The notes under the pieces were generated by a model. It was not told the DNA's origin. It ran no database searches and saw nothing but the letters and a program-made list of their open reading frames with translations. This document shows, piece after piece, positions 41,318 to 50,589 of a DNA stretch of 64,000 nucleotides; position 1 is the stretch's first letter, and each line of letters begins with the position of its first letter. This stretch comes from Streptomyces abyssalis (GTDB lineage Bacteria > Actinomycetota > Actinomycetes > Streptomycetales > Streptomycetaceae): NCBI RefSeq assembly GCF_001751365.1, contig NZ_LJGT01000038.1, positions 1,524,507-1,588,506 on the forward strand, written 5' to 3'. Made by a program: the position numbers and the translations under genes.

Positions 41318-42297
41318 TTGCCCACCTCCTTGAGCACGGACTGGACGCGCTTGTCCTGTGCCTCCAGGAAGCGCCTGTACTTCTCACCCGTCAGATATGC
41401 GTCGTCCCAGCCGTTCCGCTTCAGCGACTTCCTCCACTGCGGGCTGCGGTGCAGCTCGTCGAAGAAGTGGATGAGCTTCGCGCGCTGCGCCTCCGGCAGG
41501 CCGGGCGGCGCCATGATGCCGCGCCAGTTGGTGAACTCCACGTCCATGCCCGCCTCCTTGAGGGTCGGGGCGTCGAAGCCGTCGATCCGCTCCTTGCCGG
41601 TGACGGCGAGCAGGCGCAGTTCGCCGGACTCGATCTGGTCGCGGTACTCGCTGATGCCGGATATGCCGAAGGCGACCTTGCCGCCGAGTACGGAGGCGAG
41701 GAGTTCGCCGCCGCCGTCGAAGGGCACGTAGTTGACGGACTTGGGTTCGATGCCCGCGTCCCTCGCCATCAGCATCGGTGCCAGATGGTCGGGTCCGCCC
41801 GCGGAGGATCCGCCGCCGACGGGCAGCGAGCCGGGCTTCTTCTTCCAGTCCGCGAGCAGCTGCTCGAACGTCTTGTACTTGGAGTCCTTCGACACCACGA
41901 CGATGTTCGGCTCCTCGACAGTGCGCGCGATGGGTGTCGCGTCCGCGAGGGTGGAGGGGGAGTCGTTCGTACGTACGGCGCCCACGACGCCGAGGCCCAT
42001 CGACATCGCGAGCTTGCCGTTGCCGCGCTCGTTGACGAGCCTGGTCAGACCCACGGTGCCGCCCGCGCCGGGCAGGTTGAACACCTCGACGTTGTGGTTG
42101 AGGCCGGCGTCCTCGGCGTCCTTGGCGGCGGTACGCGCGGTGATGTCGTACCCGCCGCCCGGTGTGTTGGGCACCATGAACTGCAGCCCGGGAATGTTCG
42201 TCCCTGTCTCGGCACCGCTGCCCGTGGTGATCAGCGGGGGGCCGATCAGTACGAGCAGCGTCGCCCCGAGAAGAGACAGGAGAGTGCGCTGGCGCAC
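41314..42297 (-). CDS. tctC: tripartite tricarboxylate transporter substrate-binding protein TctC
   Basis: 327 residues from GTG at 42297 (GTG at 42306 is also in frame). N-terminal signal sequence RTLLSLLGATLLVLIGPPLI, then family motifs FMVPNTPGGGYDITARTAA, VFNLPGAGGTVGLTRLVNE, PVGGGSSAGGPDHLAPMLMA, VNYVPFDGGGELLASVLGGK and FTNWRGIMAPPGLPEAQRA. Known: binds carboxylates in the extracytoplasmic space and passes them to TctAB. Start of the operon; no adjacent two-component system. Confidence 0.93.
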   Translation of the reverse strand: MRQRTLLSLLGATLLVLIGPPLITTGSGAETGTNIPGLQFMVPNTPGGGYDITARTAAKDAEDAGLNHNVEVFNLPGAGGTVGLTRLVNERGNGKLAMSMGLGVVGAVRTNDSPSTLADATPIARTVEEPNIVVVSKDSKYKTFEQLLADWKKKPGSLPVGGGSSAGGPDHLAPMLMARDAGIEPKSVNYVPFDGGGELLASVLGGKVAFGISGISEYRDQIESGELRLLAVTGKERIDGFDAPTLKEAGMDVEFTNWRGIMAPPGLPEAQRAKLIHFFDELHRSPQWRKSLKRNGWDDAYLTGEKYRRFLEAQDKRVQSVLKEVGK

Positions 42298-42611
42298 GCG
42301 GGGCACCGCCTTTCGTGAGTGAGGTCCGGCCGGCAGCTCCCGGCTGGGGGGACGGCCCCACATGCTGCACGGGATACGCGGCGGTTTCGCCCCCTGCGCG
42401 CGAAAGAACTTAATGGTCGTTGTGGTCTTTGTGTTCACGGGCCCGCGCATGCGGCCGGAGAGGACACGACCGCGGCCGACTCGCCGCGGGAGAACGGCAG
42501 TCGGCTGCCCGCGGACGGTGCCGGGCCGGCGGAATCCACCTGCCGGCGTGGTACCGGCGGAATCCACCTGCCGGCGCGGTACCGGCGGCGGCGCACGTCT
42601 AGTCTTCCGCC
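42298..42611. other. divergent intergenic region tctC / DUF389
   Basis: 314 bases. Contains the two 28-bp tandem repeats at 42526-42581 just before the DUF389 gene; no other gene-like sequence. Divergent promoters are expected here. Confidence 0.5.
42526..42581. repeat. two tandem 28-bp direct repeats upstream of DUF389 gene
   Basis: CCGGCGGAATCCACCTGCCG plus GCGTGGTA at 42526-42553 is repeated with one change (T to C) at 42554-42581, followed by a partial third copy. They end 30 bases before the ATG at 42612, so they may be an operator or a recent slippage duplication. Confidence 0.75.
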
Positions 42612-43565
42612 ATGCTTCATCTGCGGCTGATCAGTCCGTCGTCGCGCACCGGCGAGGTCACGTCCCTGCTGGAGTCGACCGTCGGCACCGCACATCTCGT
42701 CATGCTGCCCGGAGCGGCCCGCGACCCGGTGGGCGACGTGGTGATGTGCGACGTCGCCCGCGAGGCCGCGGACGGTCTCATCGCGAACCTGCGACGGCTC
42801 GGCCTGGACGAGCACGGCGCGATCTCGATGGAGGACATCGACCTGTCGCTGTCGGAACGGGGGACCCAGGCCGAGGTGGACGCCCCGGGCGAGGGCGTCG
42901 ACGCCGTCCTGTGGGAGAAGCTGACCGACGCCACGCACGAGGAGTCGCGGCTGTCGGTCACCTTTGTGGCGTTCCTCGTCGTGGCGACGATGCTGGCCGC
43001 ATGCGGCGTGATGCTCGACAGCGCGATCCTCATCGTCGGCGCGATGGCGGTCGGTCCGGAGTTCGGGCCGCTCGCGGGTGTCTGTACGGCGCTCGTACGG
43101 CGCACCCCGCGGCTGGCTCTGCGTCCGCTGGCCGCGCTGGTGGTGGGCTTTCCGGTGGCGATGCTCGTGACGGGCGCCTTCACCGTACTGATGGACGCCT
43201 TCGGCCTGTTCACCCTGGAGAGGTACGAACAGCCCCATCCCGTCAGCGACTTCGTGTGGCAGCCGGACATGATGTCGTTCGTCGTGGCCGCCCTGGCGGG
43301 CACCGCCGGAATGCTCTCGCTGACCTCCGCCAAGTCCGGCGCCTTGGTGGGCGTCGCGATCTCCGTGACGACGGTGCCGGCCGCGGCGAACGCGGCCCTG
43401 GCCCTGAGGTACGACCATGTGGGCGAGTCGGTCGACTCGGTGCAGCAACTGGCTCTGAACCTGGCCGGCATCCTCGTCGCCGGCACGCTGACGCTGGTGG
43501 GGCAGAAGGCGTTCTGGGCCTGGAAGCGCAGGCACCTCGCGCCCGCCGCGAAGTCCGCGGGCTGA
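42612..43565 (+). CDS. DUF389 membrane protein
   Basis: 317 residues; ATG at 42612. The N-terminal soluble domain (about 1-110; MLHLRLISPSSRTGEVTSLL, then VDAVLWEKLTDATHEESRLS) precedes six hydrophobic segments with the DUF389 core ACGVMLDSAILIVGAMAVGP and KSGALVGVAISVTTVPAAAN. Known: DUF389 proteins are conserved membrane proteins, possibly transporters, uncharacterised. Monocistronic; ends before a tandem-repeat/terminator region. Confidence 0.88.
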   Translation: MLHLRLISPSSRTGEVTSLLESTVGTAHLVMLPGAARDPVGDVVMCDVAREAADGLIANLRRLGLDEHGAISMEDIDLSLSERGTQAEVDAPGEGVDAVLWEKLTDATHEESRLSVTFVAFLVVATMLAACGVMLDSAILIVGAMAVGPEFGPLAGVCTALVRRTPRLALRPLAALVVGFPVAMLVTGAFTVLMDAFGLFTLERYEQPHPVSDFVWQPDMMSFVVAALAGTAGMLSLTSAKSGALVGVAISVTTVPAAANAALALRYDHVGESVDSVQQLALNLAGILVAGTLTLVGQKAFWAWKRRHLAPAAKSAG

Positions 43566-43574
43566 CGGACGCGA

Positions 43575-43641
43575 GGGGAAACGCGAGCGGGAAACGCGAC
43601 GGGGGATACGCGAGCGGGAAACGCGAGCGGGAAACGCGAGC
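43575..43641. repeat. 13-bp tandem repeat (GGGAAACGCGAGC-type)
   Basis: About five copies of a GGGAAACGCGAGC-like unit in tandem, one variant (GGGGGATACGCGAGC). Located between the DUF389 stop and a terminator hairpin; noncoding. Confidence 0.75.
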
Positions 43642-43672
43642 GCCCCGCCACGGCGTGCCGTGACGGGGCGCT
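43639..43672. terminator. terminator between DUF389 and BCCT genes
   Basis: AGCGCCCCGCCACGGC pairs with GCCGTGACGGGGCGCT (one mismatch) around a tiny loop, a 15-16 bp stem. It separates converging genes; no T run. Confidence 0.75.
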
Positions 43673-43783
43673 GTCATGCGCTTCCGCGTGCGCTCCGTAC
43701 GCGTCGTCGCGCACCGGTCGCGCCTGTCTTACCTACGGGTTGTCCGGACCGGCTCGGGGACCGGTCCGGGCTCCGGCCCCGGG

Positions 43784-45529
43784 TCATTCCTTGCTGACGG
43801 TGTCCGTCCCGCTGCCCTCGGACTTCGAACCGCCGTCCGAGGAGGCGCCGTTGGTCGGCCCGATGAGGATCTCGTACTCGCCGCCGTACTGCTCGTGACC
43901 GGCGATGACGGCCGTCTCGATGGCCTCGTCGCCGCGTTCGCCGACGACGATGAGCCGGTCGCGGCGCAGATCCCGCGTCATGGCGATACACATGCCGACC
44001 ATCACGATCGTGAACGGCACCGCCACCAGAATCGTCAGATTCTTCAGGCCGTTGAGCGCTGTGGCTCCGCCGCCGCCGAGCAGCAGCATGATCGCTGCGA
44101 CCGCACCTGTCAGCACACCCCAGATGATGACGACGCCACGCCCCGGCTCCAGGGTGCCCTTCTGCGAGAGCGTCCCCATCACGATGGACGCCGCGTCGGC
44201 GCCGGAGACGAAGAAGATGCCGACGAGGATCATCACGAGGAGGCTGGTCACGCTCGCGATCGGGTACTCACGCAGCACCGCGAAGAGCTGGCCCTCCGCG
44301 GTCGACTCGTCCGTGATCTTCGCGCCGGTGCGCTCCAGGTGAATGGCGGCACCGCCGAAGATCGCGAACCAGATGAGGCTGACGACGCTCGGCACCAGGA
44401 TGACGCCGCCGACGAACTGCCGGATCGTACGGCCGCGGCTGATGCGCGCGATGAACATGCCGACGAAGGGCGTCCAGGAGATCCACCACGCCCAGTAGAA
44501 GACCGTCCATGCGGAGAGCCAGTCGGCCACGCCCTTGCCCGCGGTCGAGTCCGTGCGGGCGGCCATCTGGGGAAGGTCGCCGAGGAACGAACCCACGGAC
44601 GTAGGCAGCAGGTTGAGCATCAGGATCGTCGGACCGACGATGAAGACGAACAGGACCAGCAGGCCCGCCAGCACCATGTTGATGTTGGAGAGCCACTGGA
44701 TGCCCTTCTCGACACCCGAGACCGCGGACGCCACGAACGCCGCCGTCAGCACCGCGATGATGAGCACAAGGACGGGAGTGCCGACGGTCGCGGCCCAGCC
44801 GACCTCCTTCACACCGCTGCCGATCTGCAGGGCGCCGAGGCCCAGCGAGGCTGCGGAGCCGAAGAGCGTCGCGAAGATGGCGAGGATGTCGATGACGCGC
44901 CCGAAAGTCCCGTTGGCGTTCTTCTCACCGATGAGCGGCGTGAAGACGGCGCTGATCGTCTGCCGGCGGCCACGCCTGAAGCAGCTGTAGGCGATGGCGA
45001 GACCGACGACCGCGTAGATCGCCCACGGGTACAGAGTCCAGTGGAAGAGCGTGGTCGCCATCGCGGTCTCCATGCGCTCCGCGGGGCTCCCGCCCGTGCC
45101 GGGCGGGGCGTCCACGAAGTGCGTGAGCGGCTCGTTCACGCCGTAGAACATCAGGCCGATGCCCATACCGGCGCTGAACATCATCGCGACCCATGACACG
45201 GTCCGGAACTCCGGCTCCTCGCCCTCCTTACCGAGGGTGATCTTCCCGTAACGGCTGAAGGCCAGCCAGAGCGAGAAGACGACGAAGCCCGAGGCGGCGA
45301 GCACGAAGGCCCAACCGCCGTTGTGCATCGTGCTGTTGAGCATCGTGGTCGCGACGCTGTCCAAGGCGTCGGTGGCCACCGCCCCCCAGACCACGAAGGC
45401 CAGGGTCATCAAGGCGGTGACACCGAACACCACTTTGTCGGTCTGCGGACTCCGCGTCATCCGCAGACCGCCGGAGCCGCCACCTGGCGGTTCCCCTGTC
45501 GCGTTCTGTTCCACCCGTTTATCCGGCAC
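43784..45529 (-). CDS. BCCT-family (betaine/choline/carnitine) transporter
   Basis: 581 residues from GTG at 45529 with GAGAGG 8 bases upstream. Twelve hydrophobic segments. BCCT features: SWVAMMFSAGMGIGLMFYGV near 100-120 (the Gly-rich TM3 motif), FHWTLYPWAIYAVVGLAIAY, and the Trp-rich box DWLSAWTVFYWAWWISWTPF with FIARISRGRTIRQFV. Known: sodium- or proton-coupled uptake of quaternary ammonium compounds for osmoprotection. The C-terminal domain (about 505-581) is acidic and Ser/Gly-rich. Confidence 0.95.
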   Translation of the reverse strand: MPDKRVEQNATGEPPGGGSGGLRMTRSPQTDKVVFGVTALMTLAFVVWGAVATDALDSVATTMLNSTMHNGGWAFVLAASGFVVFSLWLAFSRYGKITLGKEGEEPEFRTVSWVAMMFSAGMGIGLMFYGVNEPLTHFVDAPPGTGGSPAERMETAMATTLFHWTLYPWAIYAVVGLAIAYSCFRRGRRQTISAVFTPLIGEKNANGTFGRVIDILAIFATLFGSAASLGLGALQIGSGVKEVGWAATVGTPVLVLIIAVLTAAFVASAVSGVEKGIQWLSNINMVLAGLLVLFVFIVGPTILMLNLLPTSVGSFLGDLPQMAARTDSTAGKGVADWLSAWTVFYWAWWISWTPFVGMFIARISRGRTIRQFVGGVILVPSVVSLIWFAIFGGAAIHLERTGAKITDESTAEGQLFAVLREYPIASVTSLLVMILVGIFFVSGADAASIVMGTLSQKGTLEPGRGVVIIWGVLTGAVAAIMLLLGGGGATALNGLKNLTILVAVPFTIVMVGMCIAMTRDLRRDRLIVVGERGDEAIETAVIAGHEQYGGEYEILIGPTNGASSDGGSKSEGSGTDTVSKE

Positions 45530-45614
45530 GCTGTGGACCTCTCAGTTCTGGATCAGATCGGGGAGCAGCTACCCGACTTTCTGATCAGCATGCCGTCCGA
45601 ATACCTGTTTGTCT

Positions 45615-45821
45615 TCAGCTACGTACGACCAGTGACGAAAGCAGGTCTTCGGTCGCCGCTGCTACCCGTTCGACGGCCTTGTCGAAGGCTTCGGCGTTGT
45701 GTGCCGCGGGGTGCCGGAAGCCCGACACCTTCCTCACGTACTGCAGGGCCGCGGCCCTCATGTCGTCCTCGGTGACGGTCTCGGCGTAGGGCGGGCGGAG
45801 TGTCTTGATGCTTCTGCACAT
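45615..45821 (-). CDS. DUF2277 small protein
   Basis: 68 residues: MCRSIKTLRPPYAETVTEDD, then LQYVRKVSGFRHPAAHNAEA. Clear DUF2277 family match (MCRNIKxLxN/PP start and YVRKVSGFRxP motif). Cys2 conserved. Function unknown; typically monocistronic. Confidence 0.9.
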   Translation of the reverse strand: MCRSIKTLRPPYAETVTEDDMRAAALQYVRKVSGFRHPAAHNAEAFDKAVERVAAATEDLLSSLVVRS

Positions 45822-45922
45822 ACTTCGACGCTACGTCCGCACTGCCCGCCGGGTCACCGTCCGGGACGGCCTGCGGACGGACGGCGGGTCCGCGGTGGTG
45901 GGTGACGGGTGTCGGCCGGCAG

Positions 45923-46948
45923 TCAGTGGACGTCCACATTGAGTGGTCTGACCTGCCCTTCGACCATGGCCGCGAGGCCGTTGACCGCGCTGAGGGACGG
46001 CTGTTCCGCGATGTGCACGGGCATGCCCGTACCCGTACGCAGACGCTCGTCGAGCCCCGGCAGCAGTGCGCTGCCGCCCGCCAGCACCATGCCGCGGTCC
46101 GCGAGGTCCGCGACCAGGTCCGGCGGGCAGTTGTGGAGGACGCTGCGGATCGCATCGGAGAGCCCGATCAAGGGGGCCTGTATGGCCGCCCGCACGTCGT
46201 CCGGGTTGATGCACACGGTGCGGGCCATGCCGGTGGCCACGTCGCGGCCCCACACCTCCGTCGCCTGGGCGGGGTCGCCGACGCCCGTGAGCGCCAGGTG
46301 CAGCGGGCGGACGGCCTGGCTCGGCAGGATCAACTCGTGGTGGTTGCGCAGGTGCTGGATGACGGCGTGATGAATGGTGTCGCCGCCCATCGGCACGGTC
46401 GTGGCGGAGACGATCGCGCCCAGGGACAGCACCGCGATCTGGGTCGTGGTGGCCCCGCAGACGAGGATCATGGTGGCCTCGGGCTGCTCGACGGGCAGTC
46501 CGCAGCCCACCCCGGCCGCCGTGGGGGTGTCGACCAGCTCGACCTGCTTCGCGCCGACCCCGGTGAGGGTCTCGACGGCGGCACTGCGGGCGAGCGGATC
46601 GGCGTTGTGCGGGATCGTGACCGCCGCGCGCTGCATGGCACCCCGGCGCCGCCACGCCCGCCGTACCGACGACCCGACCAGCGCCCGCAGCATCCGCTGG
46701 GCCATCTCGATGTCGATCACGGTGCCGTTGCTCACGGGACGTACGACGCGGATGTGGCCCGGCGTGCGCCCGTCCATGCGCTCGGCGGCGCTGCCGACGG
46801 CCATGAGTGCTCCGGAGAACGTGTTGACAGCGACGACGGACGGCTCGTCCACGACGAGCCCCGCGTCCTTGATGTGGACACGTGTACGGGCGGAGCCGAC
46901 GTCGACGGCGACCGAGCAACGGCGCAGCTGATCAAGAGGCTTGCTCAC
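45923..46948 (-). CDS. divergent MreB/Mbl-like actin homologue
   Basis: 341 residues; GTG at 46948 has a GGGGA Shine-Dalgarno, whereas the in-frame ATG at 46960 has poor spacing. Phosphate-1-like motif SVAVDVGSARTRVHIK near the N-terminus; AVTIPHNADPLARSAAVETL and MVLAGGSALLPGLDERL (connect 2/adenosine region) follow MreB. The phosphate-2 motif, normally DIGGGTTD, reads LVCGATTTQIAVLSLG, lacking the Asp and the glycine cluster. Known: Streptomyces have MreB and a divergent Mbl acting in spore-wall formation. Alone, without mreC/mreD. Confidence 0.85.
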   Translation of the reverse strand: MSKPLDQLRRCSVAVDVGSARTRVHIKDAGLVVDEPSVVAVNTFSGALMAVGSAAERMDGRTPGHIRVVRPVSNGTVIDIEMAQRMLRALVGSSVRRAWRRRGAMQRAAVTIPHNADPLARSAAVETLTGVGAKQVELVDTPTAAGVGCGLPVEQPEATMILVCGATTTQIAVLSLGAIVSATTVPMGGDTIHHAVIQHLRNHHELILPSQAVRPLHLALTGVGDPAQATEVWGRDVATGMARTVCINPDDVRAAIQAPLIGLSDAIRSVLHNCPPDLVADLADRGMVLAGGSALLPGLDERLRTGTGMPVHIAEQPSLSAVNGLAAMVEGQVRPLNVDVH

Positions 46949-47009
46949 GGTGATCCCCATCCTTGCCGGTGCCTGGGAGGGGTCCGCCCCGCGCGTGGCG
47001 ACCCTGTGC

Positions 47010-48998
47010 TCAGCGTGCGCTCGGCCCGGTCGCACCGCCCGCTGGGCTGCTCTGCACGGGTGACGCGGCCTTCGGCTGTGCGTGGCCGGTGCCGGTGGTC
47101 GTCCGGGCCTGCGGCAGATTCCCCTCCGGCAGCGGGGGCCGTTCGCTGAACTGCGTGCGGTGGAGCTGCTCGTAGCGTCCGCCGAGGGCCAGCAGCTCCT
47201 CGTGCGTACCACGCTCCACGATGCGTCCGCTCTCCAGGACGAGGATGAGATCCGCGGCCCGTACGGTCGACAGCCGGTGCGCGATCACCACGGATGTGCG
47301 TCCGGCGAGCGCCTCGCCCAGGGCCTCCTGCACGGCGGCCTCCGACGTCGAGTCGAGGTGGGCGGTCGCCTCGTCGAGGATCACGACGCGCGGCTTGGCC
47401 AGCAGCAGCCGGGCGATCGTGAGCCGCTGCCGCTCACCGCCGGAGAGCCGGTAGCCGCGTTCGCCGACGACGGTGTCGAGCCCGTCGGGCAGCGAGGCGA
47501 TCAGGCCGTCGAGGCGTGCCCGGCGCAGCGCGTCCCACAGTTCGTCGTCGGTGGCGCCGGGACGCGGCAGCAGCAGGTTGGCGCGGATGGTCTCGTGGAA
47601 GAGGTGCCCGTCCTGGGTGACCATGCCGAGGGTGTGGCGCAGCGACTCCGCGGTCAGATCGCGTACGTCCGTGCCGGCGATCCGCACGGTGCCGCTGTCT
47701 GCGTCGTAGAGCCGCGGTGCCAGGGACGCGATGGTGGACTTGCCCGCCCCGGAGGAGCCGACCAGCGCCACCATCTGCCCGGGCTCCGCGCGGAAGGAGA
47801 CGCCGTGCAGGACCTCCTCGCCGCCGCGGGTGTCGAGGGTGGCGACGTCCTCGAGCGAGGCGAGCGAGACCTTCTCGGCCGACGGGTAGGCGAAGCGCAC
47901 ATCGTCGAACTCGACGGAGACCGGCCCCTCCGGCACCCTCTCCGCGTCCGGCTTCTCGTCGATCAGCGGCTTCAGGTCGAGGACTTCGAAGACCCGCTGG
48001 AAGCTCACCAGCGCGCTCATCACCTCGACCCGGGCACCGGCGAGCGAGGTCAGCGGCGCGTACAGCCTCGTGAGCAGCAGCGCGAGGGATACGACGGTGC
48101 CCGCGTCGAGGGTGCCGCGCAGCGCGTGGTAGCCGCCGAGCCCGTACACCAGGGCGAGCGCGAGGGCGGAGACGAGCGTGAGCGAGGTGATGAAGAGGTG
48201 CTGGACCATCGCCGTACGGACGCCGATGTCCCGAACCCGCCCGGCCCGGCGTGCGAACTCGGCCGACTCCTCCTGCGGACGCCCGAAGAGCTTGACGAGC
48301 GTGGCGCCCGGGGCCGAGAAGCGCTCGGTCATCTGGTTGCCCATCGCGGCGTTGTGGTCGGCCCGTTCACGCTCCAGGCGGGCGAACCGCGCACCCATCC
48401 GCCGGGCGGGCAGCACGAAGAGCGGCAGCAGTACGAGCGTGAGCAGCGTGATCTCCCATGACAGGCGGAGCATCACCACGAGGGTCGCCAGCAGCGTGAC
48501 GAGGTTGCTGACCACCTGGGAGAGGGTGTTGCTGAAGGCGCGCTGCGCCCCGATCACGTCGTTGTTGAGCCGGCTGACGAGTGCGCCCGTGCGTGTGCGT
48601 GTGAAGAACGCCACGGGCAGACGCTGTACATGGTCGTACACCGCCCTGCGCAGATCGAGGATGAGACCCTCCCCGATACGGGCCGACAGCCAGCGTGTGA
48701 GGAGCCCGGCTGCGGCCTCGGCGACGGCGATGAGCGCGATCACCGAGGAGAGCACGACGACGGTACGGACCGCGGCGCCGCCGGTGATGGCGTTGACGAC
48801 CCTGCCCGCCAGGAGGGGAGTGGCGACGGTGAGCAGGGCCAGCGCGCTGCTGCCGACCAGGAACGCGACGAGCGCCCTGCGGTGGCCGCGGGCGAAGCGA
48901 AGGATGCGGGCGAGGGCTGCCCGCGAGAAGGGGCGCTTGTCCTGCTGGGCGTAGCGCGAGGCGTAGAGCGCGTGCCACGCGGTCGTCTCCATGCTCAT
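47010..48998 (-). CDS. ABC exporter, fused membrane and ATPase domains
   Basis: 662 residues; ATG at 48998 after AGGAGAG. Six transmembrane helices in residues about 40-330 (FLVGSSALALLTVATPLLAG and following). ATPase domain: Walker A GSSGAGKST at about 413-421, Q-loop VTQDGHLF, signature YRLSGGERQRLTIARLLLAK, Walker B VVILDEATAHLD, H-loop AHRLST. An insertion before Walker A (residues about 380-395) and a Gly/Pro-rich tail are present. Known: half-size lipid or drug exporters, working as homodimers. Substrate unknown; faces upstream DNA without partner gene. Confidence 0.93.
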   Translation of the reverse strand: MSMETTAWHALYASRYAQQDKRPFSRAALARILRFARGHRRALVAFLVGSSALALLTVATPLLAGRVVNAITGGAAVRTVVVLSSVIALIAVAEAAAGLLTRWLSARIGEGLILDLRRAVYDHVQRLPVAFFTRTRTGALVSRLNNDVIGAQRAFSNTLSQVVSNLVTLLATLVVMLRLSWEITLLTLVLLPLFVLPARRMGARFARLERERADHNAAMGNQMTERFSAPGATLVKLFGRPQEESAEFARRAGRVRDIGVRTAMVQHLFITSLTLVSALALALVYGLGGYHALRGTLDAGTVVSLALLLTRLYAPLTSLAGARVEVMSALVSFQRVFEVLDLKPLIDEKPDAERVPEGPVSVEFDDVRFAYPSAEKVSLASLEDVATLDTRGGEEVLHGVSFRAEPGQMVALVGSSGAGKSTIASLAPRLYDADSGTVRIAGTDVRDLTAESLRHTLGMVTQDGHLFHETIRANLLLPRPGATDDELWDALRRARLDGLIASLPDGLDTVVGERGYRLSGGERQRLTIARLLLAKPRVVILDEATAHLDSTSEAAVQEALGEALAGRTSVVIAHRLSTVRAADLILVLESGRIVERGTHEELLALGGRYEQLHRTQFSERPPLPEGNLPQARTTTGTGHAQPKAASPVQSSPAGGATGPSAR

Positions 48999-49378
48999 GG
49001 TCTCTCCTGCGGGTGCCGGTGACGGTGTGGTCGGTACCTGGACGAACCTAGAAGTTGAAGTTTCCTTGAAGTCAAGAGGCGAGGGTTTCGGGTCTCAGGC
49101 GCGCAGCAGGAGTTCACCGTCGCGGAGGCGGGGCAGGAGGCGGCGTACCGCCCCGGACGCCGCGGAAAACGGAACCGGAGGACTCCGGGTGATGGGTGGT
49201 CAGCGGTCTGCAAGGGGCTTTGACCGGCTGTGATGGGGCAGCGACAGGGTGTCGTGCACGTGCATCGGCACATGCATAGGCACATGAACGAGGTTATGAT
49301 CCAGGGCAGTTGACGGACATCGGTGTCCGTACCGCGCACTGTGCGACACCCCCCACCGCACCAGCCCGGGAGATCCAA

Positions 49379-49618
49379 GTGCCTCACCCGTACAACGGCA
49401 TGGCCGCGAGGGACCTGCACGGGGCCGAGTGGCAGAAGAGCCGGCACAGCAACTCGCAGGGCACCTGCGTGGAGTTCGCAAGGCTGCCCGGCGGCGACAT
49501 AGCCGTACGGAACTCACGCTTTCCGGACGGTCCGGCGCTGGTCTACACACCCGCGGAGGTCGAAGCGATGCTCCTCGGCGTCAAGGACGGCGAGTTCGAC
49601 CACCTCGTGCAGGAGTAG
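49379..49618 (+). CDS. DUF397 protein
   Basis: 79 residues from GTG at 49379 (GGGAG 7 bases upstream), reading MPHPYNGMAARDLHGAEWQK. DUF397 core: EWQKSRHSNSQGTCVEFARL, then IAVRNSRFPDGPALVYTPAE and a C-terminal helix with EFDHLV. Known: small Streptomyces proteins usually paired with XRE-DUF5753 regulators and ATP-binding anti-sigma-like proteins, all of which occur here (49833, 50590). BldB-like regulatory role in some members. Confidence 0.9.
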   Translation: MPHPYNGMAARDLHGAEWQKSRHSNSQGTCVEFARLPGGDIAVRNSRFPDGPALVYTPAEVEAMLLGVKDGEFDHLVQE

Positions 49619-49832
49619 GTCCTGTTCGGACAGGGCCTGAGCGGGCCGGCCCCCGCGGCGCGGCGCCGGGGCCGCACGGGAAGACGCACGCGGCGCGGCG
49701 GAGGTTGAGCCGCCCGTGGCGCGAAGTCACGTACGGGCGGAGGGTCTTGGGCCAGGGCGATCGGCTGCGGGCTTCACGGCTGCGGGCCTTGCCTCCGCGC
49801 TTCACGGCAGCGACGCCGCGGGCGTGAGTGCC

Positions 49833-50348
49833 TCAGGCGGAGCGCACGGAGGTCAGCCGGAAGAGCGCCCACACCACCTTGCCGCGCATCATGCCCGTCA
49901 TCGGGTGCCAGCCCCAGCCGTCGCTGAAGGACTCGACCAGGCACAGGCCGCGCCCGGACTCGGCGGTGAAGTCCGCGAACTCGGTGCAGTTGTTGGTGGT
50001 CTCGGGCGGCGCGCCGCTCGGGTCGCGTACGGCACACACCAGCCGCGCCGCCCACCGCATCAGGTCGAGTCTCACCGGAGCGGCCGGCTCCGGCGCGGGT
50101 GCGATTGAAGCCGGCAGCCCGTGGCGCAGGGCGTTGGTCACCAGCTCGGAGACGACCAGGGCGACGGTGTCGAACTCGCCTTCCAGCCGCCAGCGTTGCA
50201 GGGTCTCGTGGGTGAAGTCCCGTGCGCTCTTCACCGCGTCGAAACGCGCGGGCAGTGCGCATGTGGCGGACCCGGAGACGGTCGAGTGGCCGAGGTGCGG
50301 GAGGCCACGCCACATGGGCTCCAGCACGGTCGATCCTTCGGTCCCCAT
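49833..50348 (-). CDS. ATP-binding anti-sigma-factor-like protein (HATPase_c)
   Basis: 171 residues starting MGTEGSTVLEPMWRGLPHLG. GHKL ATPase domain: N-box VALVVSELVTNALRHGLP near 60-77, G1-like CAVRDPSGAPP and G2 ESGRGLCLVESFSDGWG. Known: RsbW/SpoIIAB-like serine kinases of Streptomyces that bind sigma factors or partner with DUF397/XRE proteins. Divergent from the XRE gene at 50590, which suggests joint regulation. Confidence 0.92.
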   Translation of the reverse strand: MGTEGSTVLEPMWRGLPHLGHSTVSGSATCALPARFDAVKSARDFTHETLQRWRLEGEFDTVALVVSELVTNALRHGLPASIAPAPEPAAPVRLDLMRWAARLVCAVRDPSGAPPETTNNCTEFADFTAESGRGLCLVESFSDGWGWHPMTGMMRGKVVWALFRLTSVRSA

Positions 50349-50589
50349 GACGAGCCACTCCTGGCGTTGCGGCAGTGATGATCCTGTGTGGATCCGGTCG
50401 GCTTGCTGTCCCGATGGGTCTCGCTGTTCCTCGTTCGCCGTTCCCCGTGTGTCACAACTGTGCTGGCATGCAGCGCACTTGTGCGATCCCTATGGTTCCC
50501 AATGCCCACGGCAGATGCAAGGGCAGATGCACGTGCACGAGAGACTTTCGATCGTGTGTAATCACCCGGGCACGCAACGGAGCGCATTG

